Below are positions 9,389-18,110 of a stretch of DNA of 64,000 nt, piece after piece (positions within the stretch are counted from its first letter, which is position 1; the number at the start of each line of letters is the position of its first letter). The notes under the pieces are model-generated. The model was not told the DNA's origin. It worked only from the letters and a program-made list of their open reading frames with translations, and ran no database searches. The DNA is from Orbus sasakiae (GTDB taxonomy: Bacteria; Pseudomonadota; Gammaproteobacteria; Enterobacterales; Orbaceae), in the NCBI RefSeq assembly GCF_039542345.1, contig NZ_BAABHY010000001.1, positions 1,426,001 to 1,490,000 on the forward strand. Direction: 5' to 3'. Made by a program: the position numbers and the translations under genes.

Positions 9389-9563
9389 TAAATTACAACC
9401 ATTTTCATTGATGAATATCATCTTCAAATTAGACAAAACTGACTAAAATAAACACAATATTACAGTTAATCAGACGGGATAGTAGTTTAGCAGAATCTGC
9501 TTTATGCCACAACGAAATAATTTGTGATTAACCGACTTAGCTGACACGCATAAGATCAAAAAA

Positions 9564-9580
9564 TGGGTCAATATGACCCA
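9564..9580 (-). terminator. intrinsic terminator after the truncated surface-protein gene
   Basis: TGGGTCA (9564-9570) pairs with TGACCCA (9574-9580) around a three-base loop. On the minus strand the stem is followed by TTTTTTG, and it lies 23 bases beyond the stop of the surface-protein gene at 9603. Confidence 0.8.
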
Positions 9581-9602
9581 CGTTTTTAGGAAAAAAAATT
9601 AA

Positions 9603-10913
9603 TTAGCCTTTACATGCAACATATCGATAATTACCTGAACCGGAAAGACCTGAATAGTTAACATCGCCCCACGTATTACTTACTACAAACTGTGCAACAG
9701 AACTAGACGATTCACTTGTCCAATAATAGACAAAATCGGTCGTACTTGGCCAATCTGAATTAGGGTAACTTGTTGTATTTAAAGGTCCCCACTCTCCTGT
9801 AATTCCGCCTCCAATCGCACGAGTCCAACTATTTGTTATATAAGTCGTCATTGTAGAAACTGATATCTGTGGCGAGTTAGTCAAATTTTCTCTTGTCGGT
9901 AAGGATGTACCTAAATTTGTACATATTTTACTCGCATCCGTATAACTTTTTGACGTTACCGTTTTAGACTGAGAAACAACCCAATTGCCAGTTGGATTAA
10001 ATGTGTAGTCATAATAAATAGATGAATCTGAATTTAAAGTTGCCCGAATAGTCACACTACCGCTTGGTTTGCTAGTAAAACGAACATACCCAGAACCATC
10101 TGCAGTCGTCACACCATTTCCCGAATTAACTGAAAAATTATAATCATTTTGGTTGCCGGCCATCACCAACTGAAATTTTGCACCAGGAAAACCTGTAGTT
10201 GGGAAATTATTTGAAGAAACTGTCGGATTAGCTTTAAAACCTTTATCAGGTATATTGTCAGAAGTGTATCCACCACCTACTGTCACATTAGGTGTTGTGT
10301 AGTTAGTTACGTTAATACCTTTGTATGAACCACTTGAATCAAAACCATACCACTGGGTTGATGACAACGTTTCAATCGCATAAGGTTTAGCATAACAAAT
10401 GCCAACTGGCGAAATCTTATAAGATTTAGTTAAAGTGACACTTGAGCTTTCTCGAGGATCACCGTACTGTGAAAATGTTTTAATATTTGTTGCTGTAATT
10501 TGAAGCGTTAATGGATAAGTGTAGCTACCATCACAACCAATCATTGTACTATAACTAGAGGTGGCAACCGCAGTTCCAGCAGCATCAACCCATGAATAAG
10601 TAATGCCATCTAAACTAACAGGATTATCCGGATCAGCTGAGTCTCCATCACTATAGGTATAATCAGTTGTAGCAGTGAAGATCAAACTAGTATTAACGAC
10701 AAAATCGTTAAATGTTAGCCCCGCTTGAAATGTTTTTGTTGTGTCAGAACTAATATTACCCGTCGCTTCGCTATATTGAGTATCACTAACTGAAAAACCA
10801 AGCGTATCAGCAGTACCTGTATATTGAGGTCCATGACCAATAATCGTGTTTACGGTTGTTGCTGACAAAGCCGCACTTCCATTGATAGTGTTTCCTTGAT
10901 CAACTAAACCCAT
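9603..10913 (-). CDS. surface/adhesin-like protein lacking a signal peptide (probably N-terminally degraded)
   Basis: This 436-residue protein is rich in Ser, Thr, Gly and Tyr, as in Ig-like bacterial surface proteins. Residues about 145-195 (from CDGSYTYPLTLQITA to ISPVGICYAKP) match a segment of the adhesin at 49368-52379, sharing a leading C-x-G-x-Y, KTxxxYG-x-P and a closing C-x-A. The start ALSATTVNTIIGHGP also matches that adhesin's mature N-terminus ALRVSTANSIIGSAP. The C-terminus (SYTDASKICTNLG...YWTSES...YRYVACKG) looks like a cysteine-closed lectin-like cap. No signal peptide follows the ATG at 10913. An in-frame TAA at 10920-10922 separates it from a short hydrophobic start at 10976, so the gene may be broken or a silent copy. 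Specific function unknown. Confidence 0.65.
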   Translation of the reverse strand: MGLVDQGNTINGSAALSATTVNTIIGHGPQYTGTADTLGFSVSDTQYSEATGNISSDTTKTFQAGLTFNDFVVNTSLIFTATTDYTYSDGDSADPDNPVSLDGITYSWVDAAGTAVATSSYSTMIGCDGSYTYPLTLQITATNIKTFSQYGDPRESSSVTLTKSYKISPVGICYAKPYAIETLSSTQWYGFDSSGSYKGINVTNYTTPNVTVGGGYTSDNIPDKGFKANPTVSSNNFPTTGFPGAKFQLVMAGNQNDYNFSVNSGNGVTTADGSGYVRFTSKPSGSVTIRATLNSDSSIYYDYTFNPTGNWVVSQSKTVTSKSYTDASKICTNLGTSLPTRENLTNSPQISVSTMTTYITNSWTRAIGGGITGEWGPLNTTSYPNSDWPSTTDFVYYWTSESSSSVAQFVVSNTWGDVNYSGLSGSGNYRYVACKG

Positions 10914-11169
10914 TAACGATTATAAATCTTTACATGAAACCATACTTATCGATAGAGCACGAAAAGCCAAATTCATAATGCTAAGCGTCTCAAATTTATC
11001 ATATTTAAATAATATATCAATGATATTTTTACCATTGATTAATTTAAAAGAATGTTAAAAATCATATAATTAAGCATAAAGATAATCTTTAGAGATAATC
11101 TATTTAAGTATAAAATATTTACTTAATATTACTATTAAAATATTTATCGTTAATAAATCGCTTTATCGA

Positions 11170-12795
11170 TTAATTTAAGCTTTTCGCTAATTTGACCACT
11201 TTATTAAAAGTATGGCGCAATAAAGTAGGAATCGATTCAACGCCGCGTTTTTTAGCATCATCACACACGGCAATCGCAAGGTCTGGTTTGGAACTTTTAT
11301 GGATCGCTTTTTGAATGATTCGGTTAATCGGTAAATCAATATGATCTGTGGTTGCATAACCTGCCATTTTATAAACATGACTAAACCCATGTTTAAAAAG
11401 AAAATTCTCGATATCTCTAGCGGGTAAAATGGTCAAATAATGATTAATATCGCCTTCTTGTGGACATAATGATGTAACAGTATCCGCATATTTTTTACCC
11501 GCTGTATCACCATCGGTAAGTACATGCCAGCTAATTCCCATTTTATTAGCATATTTAATTAATGGACGTAAGCCACATTGTGCAAACTCAATAAGTTGAA
11601 CGCCTTCAGATCCTAAATGGTATCCGCTTTGTTCAGCTAATTCTCGTAATAACCAAACTTCAGTTTCTCCTTCAACTAATAACCAGCAACGTGCAAAAAT
11701 TGAAGAAGCACGTCGATACAAAATATGAAATAGTATTCGGCGACTATCGCCAACACTTAAGCCATTTTCGCCTGTATGCATTGCAACGATGCCTGAAGGT
11801 TTACGGATAAGATGATAAATATGTTCTAATGAAAATAATGACACTAAATCACTTGAATTTGTGGTAATAAATTTTTGAGTTGGGAAGTTTTTGAGTAAAC
11901 GAAAACCAACAGATAAAATAATAGGATGTAGCTGACTTTCTGGCTCTTCTAATATTAAAATTGGCACTGACTCGGGCAGTAATTGATTATTGCCTTTAGC
12001 CATAATTATTGCACTAAATACGCCCATTAACATTGCTCGGACATAGTTATCGTCTAAATCATCGAGTAAGTCATTGATACGTTCTAACGAATTCCACTCT
12101 TCTGTAGTTGGAGTTGGCTGTTTTGCTATATTTTTATAATGGTAACGACGTTTTCTATCGACTAAATAATATTCAAGCAATGCTTTGGCGGCGACTAACC
12201 CGCGTGCTAAATCATGTTGAGAAAATTGCTTCGAATGTTCTGTTAATTGTGCTGATAGTTGATCGATATAATAATGTGATAATGGTTGATTAGTGATAGG
12301 TAAATGCTCTTCATTAACAGGATTTTTGAGACGCATGACGGGATTAAGTAAAACTAATTGTTTAATCAATGTATCCTGATCTGTGAGATTAATCTTATTG
12401 CCATAAATATCAATGAAATAGTGATGAGTTACAATTTTATCTGCTCGTTTATCAGCCTTAATTTGATAGCGTATTACTTTTTTTAGTAATTGAGTATCAT
12501 GGTATGCAAGTTTTGCTAAAGATGAATAATGTATTTGTTTTAGCTCATTTTCACTACTCTCAGTGAATTTGAATTGAATACTCGCCACATCTGCTTGATA
12601 TTTGTCATCGTAAAAAAAATCACTATCAATAAATTGATAAAACGGGTTATCCAATGACAATAACATCAATGCACTGATTAGACTTGAACGACCCCAGCGA
12701 TTTTCACCAATTAATACATTGCTATCTTTATTAAGATCGAGTGTTAATTGCTTTATCCCTTTAAATCCATGAATATCAACCTGAGTCAAATACAT
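11170..12795 (-). CDS. ybjD: OLD-family ATPase/TOPRIM nuclease, YbjD-like
   Basis: This 541-residue protein aligns along its length with E. coli YbjD (552), a class 2 OLD-family protein. The ABC-type ATPase half has an N-terminal ATP-binding loop (IGENRWGRSS, 29-38), and ILILEEPESQLHPI carries Walker B. The C-terminal TOPRIM half has LLVEGETEVWLL with the metal-binding Glu and HVLTDGDTAGKKYAD with the DxD. OLD proteins are nucleases, some of them anti-phage effectors; YbjD itself has no firm role. The Walker A lysine is replaced by Arg36 (GENRWGRSS against GENAWGKSS in E. coli). No partner such as a GajB-type helicase or reverse transcriptase is adjacent, arguing against a Gabija or retron unit. 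Family secure; activity uncertain. Confidence 0.88.
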   Translation of the reverse strand: MYLTQVDIHGFKGIKQLTLDLNKDSNVLIGENRWGRSSLISALMLLSLDNPFYQFIDSDFFYDDKYQADVASIQFKFTESSENELKQIHYSSLAKLAYHDTQLLKKVIRYQIKADKRADKIVTHHYFIDIYGNKINLTDQDTLIKQLVLLNPVMRLKNPVNEEHLPITNQPLSHYYIDQLSAQLTEHSKQFSQHDLARGLVAAKALLEYYLVDRKRRYHYKNIAKQPTPTTEEWNSLERINDLLDDLDDNYVRAMLMGVFSAIIMAKGNNQLLPESVPILILEEPESQLHPIILSVGFRLLKNFPTQKFITTNSSDLVSLFSLEHIYHLIRKPSGIVAMHTGENGLSVGDSRRILFHILYRRASSIFARCWLLVEGETEVWLLRELAEQSGYHLGSEGVQLIEFAQCGLRPLIKYANKMGISWHVLTDGDTAGKKYADTVTSLCPQEGDINHYLTILPARDIENFLFKHGFSHVYKMAGYATTDHIDLPINRIIQKAIHKSSKPDLAIAVCDDAKKRGVESIPTLLRHTFNKVVKLAKSLN

Positions 12796-12986
12796 AAGTA
12801 CGCCTTTTTGAATACTATGATAAGTTTAATATACTTAATCATTTAGCGTTGTACAAATAAAGTTAACGACTTCAATCGAAATTATTCAATAATGATCATA
12901 TAAAGCATGACTTTGAGATTATTTTGGTGGTTTTTTAAGCAGCGTTATTGTATCATTTTTGATCAAGATAAAAACATGATAAAAAT

Positions 12987-13025
12987 CAGCAAGACTTCAC
13001 TAAAATTCAAGTTAAAATCTTGCTG
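12987..13025 (-). terminator. weak hairpin after deoB
   Basis: CAGCAAGA (12987-12994) can pair with TCTTGCTG (13018-13025) across a 23-base loop. On the minus strand the stem is followed by ATTTTTATC. It lies just past the deoB stop and is a plausible end of the deoD-to-deoB transcript, but the long loop makes it weak. Confidence 0.4.
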
Positions 13026-13047
13026 TAATTGACTAATAGACTAAAAT

Positions 13048-14289
13048 CTATTTACGTATTAAAGGTAATAGACTTTGCCCATATTGCATTGGTGATAGCG
13101 AAAAATAATCAGCAATTGTTTGTCCAATATCAGCAAATGTTTCACTTTTAGTTAATGCAATTGGTTTAATTTTATGACCGTAAATCAATACAGGGATATG
13201 TTCTCGAGTATGTTCACTGCCAACCCATGTTGGATCACAACCATGATCAGCAGTTAGGATTAATACATCTTCCTCTTGTAATAATGACAACATTTCAGGT
13301 AAACGTCGGTCAAATAATTCAAGTGCACTTGCATAACCAGCAACATCACGACGGTGACCATAAGAAGAGTCAAAATCCACAAAATTGGTAAATACAATAG
13401 TATTATCTTGTGCAAGTTTTATTTCTTCAAGGCTTGCATCAAATAATGCATTAATTCCAGTTGCTTTAACTTTTTTGGTAATACCGGTATTAGCATAAAT
13501 ATCTGCAATTTTACCGACGGACACAACATGCCCCTGTTTTTCATCAACCAGTTTTTGTAATACCGTTTTTGATGGTGGCTCAACAGCATAGTCATGACGA
13601 TTACCCGTTCGCATAAAATCAGTTTTATCATTACCAACAAATGGTCTTGCTATCACTCGACCTATGTTATATCCCTCTTCAGTTAATATTTCACGTACTA
13701 ATTCACACAATTGATAGAGTTTTTCTAAGCCAAAAGCCTCTTCATGGGCTGCAATTTGAAATACAGAATCAGCTGACGTATAAAAAATTGGTAAGCCTGT
13801 TTTAACATGCTCTTCACCCAAAGCTTCAATAATAGTGGTTCCTGAAGAATGACAATTTCCTAAACATCCCTTAATATCTGATTTTTGGTAGATTTTTTCA
13901 AGTAGTTCAGTTGGAAAACTATTCGTATGTTCAGTAAAGTAGCCCCAATCAAATAACACAGGTACACCGGCAATTTCCCAATGCCCAGAAGGCGTATCTT
14001 TACCGGTTGATATTTCTTGAGCATAACCATAAGCACCGATAACATGTTCAGGTTTACTTATACCTTGTGGATACAGCCCTGTCGATAATTCGGCAGCTAA
14101 ACCTAAACCTAATTTATTTAAGTTCGGTATATGCAATGGACCATGACGTCCACCTTGTTCGGCTTTACCTTGCGCACACCATTTTGCGATATGACCAAAA
14201 GTATCACTACCTTCATCTCCGTACTTGTGGGCATCATGGCTTGCACCAATCCCAAAAGAGTCTAACAACATAACAAAAATTCTTTTCAT
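13048..14289 (-). CDS. deoB: phosphopentomutase
   Basis: This enzyme interconverts ribose or deoxyribose 1-phosphate and 5-phosphate, feeding the sugar released by nucleoside phosphorylases into central metabolism. The 413 residues (E. coli 407) show the alkaline-phosphatase-superfamily metal sites: DSFGIGA at 10-16, DTPSGHWEIAG carrying the phosphorylated threonine region, TADHGCDPTW and HTREHIPVLIYG near the C-terminus. It is the last gene of the minus-strand series deoD, MFS carrier, Tsx-like channel, Crp/Fnr regulator, deoB, 52 bases after the regulator. The other classic deo genes, deoC and deoA, are not in the window. Identity is secure. Confidence 0.96.
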   Translation of the reverse strand: MKRIFVMLLDSFGIGASHDAHKYGDEGSDTFGHIAKWCAQGKAEQGGRHGPLHIPNLNKLGLGLAAELSTGLYPQGISKPEHVIGAYGYAQEISTGKDTPSGHWEIAGVPVLFDWGYFTEHTNSFPTELLEKIYQKSDIKGCLGNCHSSGTTIIEALGEEHVKTGLPIFYTSADSVFQIAAHEEAFGLEKLYQLCELVREILTEEGYNIGRVIARPFVGNDKTDFMRTGNRHDYAVEPPSKTVLQKLVDEKQGHVVSVGKIADIYANTGITKKVKATGINALFDASLEEIKLAQDNTIVFTNFVDFDSSYGHRRDVAGYASALELFDRRLPEMLSLLQEEDVLILTADHGCDPTWVGSEHTREHIPVLIYGHKIKPIALTKSETFADIGQTIADYFSLSPMQYGQSLLPLIRK

Positions 14290-14341
14290 AACCTACCTTA
14301 AATATAAATGGCTTTATCAATCTCACTACTAGCGCAAGATT

Positions 14342-15043
14342 CTATATTATCAAATCAGAAATTTCACCCTTACATTGAATAAATTCTTTGAGCTTATCAA
14401 TGTTTTTAATTTCTAGTTTTCCTTCATTTTTTAGCACAATATCCAATTTAATTAATTCATTTACTGCTCGACGATAAACACGATCCGTGGTACCAAAACG
14501 TTCGGCCTCTAAGTAGTTTTTTTGAAAATTATTTACTGGCTGAATATTTAGATGGTGCTGATAAAGATCAAAAGCAATATTATAACAAATCGAATATAGT
14601 GTTCTTTTTAAAAAAATATCCAATGTATCTTGATAATCAATCGCGATAGCACTGGCAAAAAATAGCGCTAATTTAGGATGTTCAATTAACGCATGATATA
14701 ATTTATCGGCGCTAACAACTGAGATCGTTAACGCCTCTTCAGCTATAATATCAAATTGGCATTGATAACTAGTAAAAAACTCCATTTCACCAAAGACATG
14801 TTCATCACAATCAACAGTACCAAGATGAAAACGACGACCATTAGCAGCTTCGTAACGAATTGAAATTGTCCCATTATAAACGAGAATTAAATCATGAACT
14901 TTACAGCCTTGTCGAAATAGTATTGTTTTTTCATCAACAATTTTTTTTTCAACAATGCATTGCTCAATAATTGATTCAATAAGATTATCATGACTTTGCC
15001 AGTATGTACTGAAACGACCTTTATTTAAAGACTTCAATTGCAT
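14342..15043 (-). CDS. Crp/Fnr-family regulator, YeiL-like
   Basis: This 233-residue protein has a cyclic-nucleotide-binding-type beta barrel (about 25-125; FGEMEFF is the glycine-glutamate turn) and a C-terminal winged helix (about 165-225; EAERFGTTDRVYRRAVNELIKLDIV is the helix-turn-helix). Fnr-type N-terminal iron-sulfur cysteines are absent. Its general layout recalls E. coli YeiL, a Crp/Fnr relative located among nucleoside-utilisation genes. Here too it sits between a nucleoside channel gene and deoB, on the same strand with gaps of 78 and 52 bases, which suggests it controls the nucleoside genes. That role is inferred from position. The ligand cannot be told. Confidence 0.75.
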   Translation of the reverse strand: MQLKSLNKGRFSTYWQSHDNLIESIIEQCIVEKKIVDEKTILFRQGCKVHDLILVYNGTISIRYEAANGRRFHLGTVDCDEHVFGEMEFFTSYQCQFDIIAEEALTISVVSADKLYHALIEHPKLALFFASAIAIDYQDTLDIFLKRTLYSICYNIAFDLYQHHLNIQPVNNFQKNYLEAERFGTTDRVYRRAVNELIKLDIVLKNEGKLEIKNIDKLKEFIQCKGEISDLII

Positions 15044-15121
15044 ATATTTCTAGCCACCACCGTACATTTTAGCGTTTAATCGTTTAAAAAAACGAATATG
15101 ATCATCATACCACTATTTCAA

Positions 15122-15952
15122 TTAAAACTTATAGCTAACACTAAAATAATGCCCAAAACCGCTGGTTTTTCCTGCACCTGAATTATTTTTAACCAACGCC
15201 ATATTACGGAAATATTTTAAACCATAACCAATCGCCATATGATCAGTATGCCAATAGAATCCGTTATACCATTCAATCGCATTGTTACTATAAAGTGGAT
15301 TATTGGTTAGTTTGTTCGCACCAAATTGGTAATCAAAATAGCCTTGGTAGTTAAGTGTGCTAGTATTTGTAAACTGGTAAACAGGTGTTGACCAACTCGT
15401 TGAAAACATATAGCCATCCCATTTACCCTCATTGGGCTCATTATAATTTTCACGGACATAACGTGCATATAGATTCATACCCACTAAACCAAACCAGGGC
15501 ATATCTATATCAGCACCAATCCCTAAATATTGTTCAAACAGCTCTCGATCTCCAATATTATTTACATTAGCTATATAGAGTTCTTTGACTGGTCCAAATG
15601 AAAAATCAGATTGAAATAAACCATCAAGTGAAATTCTTGGTGAAATTTTCGCAAAGAAATTATCACCATCATGTCTATCATCCTGTTTGCGATCAAAAAT
15701 GTCAAAAATATCAACATATCCATACAGATCTAAAATACCATATCTGGCGCCAAACTCGGTTTCTAGATAAGTATCATTCTTGATATCATAAGGAAGCTTT
15801 GCATTAACACTTTGCATGAGATTGAGTTGTAACCAACCATAATCATTTTTATGCAAATCGCCATCTTTATAATCTGCAGCCTGAACATATGAGACGCTAA
15901 CACAAATTAAAAGTGTACTCAGAATCGATTTTAAAAATTTATAATTCAGCAT
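15122..15952 (-). CDS. Tsx/OmpK-family nucleoside-specific outer-membrane channel
   Basis: This protein of 276 residues has a signal peptide (about 1-25, ending YVQA-AD) and ends in aromatic YKF, as outer-membrane beta barrels do. NDYGWLQLNLMQSVN, NDTYLETEFGARYG...DLYGYVD and the later EGKWDGYMFS correspond to Tsx/OmpK channel segments (compare RNDTYLEYE and ENEWDGYRF in E. coli Tsx), which pass nucleosides into the periplasm. The start at 15952 is preferred: GAAGG lies eight bases upstream, whereas an earlier TTG at 15967 has none. It begins only four bases after the MFS gene stop, so the two are translationally close, consistent with serial passage of one substrate through both membranes. 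Confidence 0.85.
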   Translation of the reverse strand: MLNYKFLKSILSTLLICVSVSYVQAADYKDGDLHKNDYGWLQLNLMQSVNAKLPYDIKNDTYLETEFGARYGILDLYGYVDIFDIFDRKQDDRHDGDNFFAKISPRISLDGLFQSDFSFGPVKELYIANVNNIGDRELFEQYLGIGADIDMPWFGLVGMNLYARYVRENYNEPNEGKWDGYMFSTSWSTPVYQFTNTSTLNYQGYFDYQFGANKLTNNPLYSNNAIEWYNGFYWHTDHMAIGYGLKYFRNMALVKNNSGAGKTSGFGHYFSVSYKF

Positions 15953-15956
15953 AGTA

Positions 15957-17135
15957 TTAGCCTTCAATTGAAATGATTGTTTTTCGTTTTAAGAATAATG
16001 AGATAATCAGCATTAAAATAATTACCGCATAAAATACCGGAATAGCATTCATAATGATTTGGGTACCAAAATATTCTTGGAATAAAGAACTTATTGCAGG
16101 GCTAAACATTGCACCAGCACTCCCACTGACCAGAATAAAAGATACGTTCTTACTTGATGCATTTTTAACAAACGTGACACCATAAGCGACAAACGAGTTA
16201 TAAAGTGCAGAACAAACGAATCCATAACCATAAGTAAAGTAGCTAATATGATTAAGATTTTCGGTATTAACGACTGCAACCGTCATGACAAAAGCTAAAG
16301 AGATAATTGCCATAAAAAAGTAATGGATTTTAACGCGTGAAACGATGACCGTTGACACTAATGCACCAATTAACGCTGCAGCCCAATATTGGGTAATAAT
16401 ATTGCCGGCGTCTTCAAATGTAATCGCAAATTTTTGACTGACAAACAGTGGTGCCCAAGTTAAAAAGGTATATAAAGCAAGCATGGCTAAAAATAATCCC
16501 AAGCCCGCTGATAGGATACCAAAATTCCATTCTGACTTTTGATGATATTGCTGCTGTTCAACCGTTTTTGGTGCAGCAATTAAATCAAAATTTGTTAATA
16601 CAATAACAACTAACATCAATACGGCAATAAAACCGACAGTTAAGTAGCTACTTGCCCAAGACAAAGCATGCGTTAAAGCATATGTCGTGATTAACGGGAA
16701 AATCACACCAGCAATATTAAATGTTGCATCTTGTACCACTAACATTGCACTTTGTACTTTATTTTGCCAAATTGAAACAACGATAGTACCAGCGATACAC
16801 AACCCAATACCGCCGCATAGTCCAATCAATGTCATCCCAATATTGAGCAGCATTAATGAGTCAGTGAGATATATCATTAAGGTACAAGCAACAATAATAC
16901 TATAGCTGAGTAGTGTAATACGCTTAATACCAATAATATCAATCAAGAAAAATGCTAAAATTGTACCAACTAATGCCCCGCCATTAAGTAAAGAGAAAAT
17001 AAGAGCAACTTGATTCACATCAGCATTAAAACTGTGTGCGATCGGTTCAATTAACATACCAAACTGGCTAGCAAAGCCAGCCATAATAAAATTAGCTAAG
17101 AAACTAATGATTGTGAGCGATAATTTATTCTTCAT
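15957..17135 (-). CDS. MFS transporter, TsgA-like
   Basis: This 392-residue inner-membrane protein has about 12 hydrophobic segments and a broad similarity to E. coli TsgA (same length, KRITLLSYS loop, WNFGILSAGLGLFLAMLALYTFLTW opening the second half). TsgA's substrate is not established. Here the gene lies between deoD (32 bases upstream) and a Tsx-like channel (four bases downstream), so a purine nucleoside or related compound is the likely cargo; that is inference. The central cytoplasmic loop (about residues 200-213, KTVEQQQYHQKSEW) is polar as expected. No unusual composition. MFS membership is certain, the subfamily probable. Confidence 0.8.
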   Translation of the reverse strand: MKNKLSLTIISFLANFIMAGFASQFGMLIEPIAHSFNADVNQVALIFSLLNGGALVGTILAFFLIDIIGIKRITLLSYSIIVACTLMIYLTDSLMLLNIGMTLIGLCGGIGLCIAGTIVVSIWQNKVQSAMLVVQDATFNIAGVIFPLITTYALTHALSWASSYLTVGFIAVLMLVVIVLTNFDLIAAPKTVEQQQYHQKSEWNFGILSAGLGLFLAMLALYTFLTWAPLFVSQKFAITFEDAGNIITQYWAAALIGALVSTVIVSRVKIHYFFMAIISLAFVMTVAVVNTENLNHISYFTYGYGFVCSALYNSFVAYGVTFVKNASSKNVSFILVSGSAGAMFSPAISSLFQEYFGTQIIMNAIPVFYAVIILMLIISLFLKRKTIISIEG

Positions 17136-17167
17136 AATATTGTCCAGAAAAATTATACAACGTGGAG

Positions 17168-17875
17168 TTAAGGTTTAATGGCGACTTGTAAAGCTAGCTG
17201 AATCATATTGTTAAATGTCAACTGTCGTTCTTCAGCCGTTGTTTCCTCGCCCGTTAAGCAGTGATCAGAAACCGTTAAAATAGCCAAAGATTCAATATTA
17301 AATTGTTGAGCAATACCATAAAGACCTGCAACTTCCATATCGATACCTAAAACTCCTGATTTTTCTAACGTACTCATTAACGTTTCGTCAGGATCATAAT
17401 AAAGATCACCACTAAAAACATTACCGGCTTTAACGGGTAAATCCATTTTTTTGGCAATTTCATAAGCACGGTGTAATAATGAAAAAGTCGCTGAAGTAGC
17501 AATGTTATAACCATTTGCCCTTTTTTGATTTGTAACTGAATCTGTTCCTGCGGCGACCGCTAAAATAACATCACGCATTTTGACGTCATGCTGTGTTGCC
17601 CCTAAACTTCCAATCCGAATAATACGTTTCACATTAAAATCATTGATTAATTCATGTGCATAAAGCGTGATCGAAGGAATTCCCATACCATGTCCCATGA
17701 CTGAAACGGGAATACCATTATACATGCCTGTATAACCTAACATATTACGCACATTACAGATTTGTTTTGCATTGGTTAAATAAGTTTCGGCAATGAATTT
17801 AGCTCGTAGCGGATCTCCTGGCATGATAACAGTTTGAGCAAAGTCATTTTTTTGAGCATTAATATGTGCTGTCAT
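17168..17875 (-). CDS. deoD: purine nucleoside phosphorylase, DeoD type
   Basis: This enzyme splits purine (deoxy)nucleosides with phosphate into base and (deoxy)ribose 1-phosphate. The 235 residues match the hexameric bacterial DeoD family (E. coli 239): TAHINAQKNDFAQTVIMPGD at the start with PGDPLRAK (about 21-28), VMGHGMGIPS (about 60-69), the ribose-binding GVLGIDMEVAG and the catalytic aspartate in TVSDHCLTGEETT. An ATG 60 bases upstream is in frame, but 17875 has AGGAAA at good spacing and gives the conserved N-terminus. It heads the series that ends with deoB, which consumes its sugar phosphate product. A CRP-like box and a TATAAT lie upstream. Confidence 0.95.
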   Translation of the reverse strand: MTAHINAQKNDFAQTVIMPGDPLRAKFIAETYLTNAKQICNVRNMLGYTGMYNGIPVSVMGHGMGIPSITLYAHELINDFNVKRIIRIGSLGATQHDVKMRDVILAVAAGTDSVTNQKRANGYNIATSATFSLLHRAYEIAKKMDLPVKAGNVFSGDLYYDPDETLMSTLEKSGVLGIDMEVAGLYGIAQQFNIESLAILTVSDHCLTGEETTAEERQLTFNNMIQLALQVAIKP

Positions 17876-17908
17876 AATATTTCCTAAGTAATTGAAGATT
17901 TCAGCACA

Positions 17909-18000
17909 ATTATAATGAGGGTGTTTTTCTTTCAACTAGGACATAAGTCCGAAGCAAATGTTCTATGCCTCATTTTTATGAATTTGTTAACATGATCACA
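17909..18000 (-). promoter_or_regulatory. deoD promoter region with CRP-like box
   Basis: On the minus strand TATAAT occupies 17909-17914, 34 bases before the deoD start, with an imperfect -35 (AGTTGA, 17932-17937). Further upstream at 17985-18000 is TGTTA-N6-TCACA on the plus strand, one mismatch from the CRP consensus TGTGA-N6-TCACA. Its centre is about 90 bases from the expected transcript start, a distance used by class I CRP sites and similar to the distal CRP site of E. coli deoP2. Function is inferred from sequence only. Confidence 0.6.
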
Positions 18001-18110
18001 ACAGAAGTAGCAACGATGACATAGCTAAATAGGATAAGATAGTTTAAATAAGGCAATGGACTGATAACACCAAGATGTCATAAGTCCATTTATAAGCGTC
18101 GATATAAAGA

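Noticed and set aside
11170..12795. OLD-family gene as a Gabija or retron defence system
   Set aside because: There is no GajB-type helicase or reverse transcriptase beside it, and its best match is the solitary chromosomal YbjD type.
17876..18110. Possible NAD or purine riboswitch near pnuC/deoD
   Set aside because: No conserved core of a known NAD+, preQ1 or purine aptamer could be found; the CRP-like box and TATAAT explain the region better.
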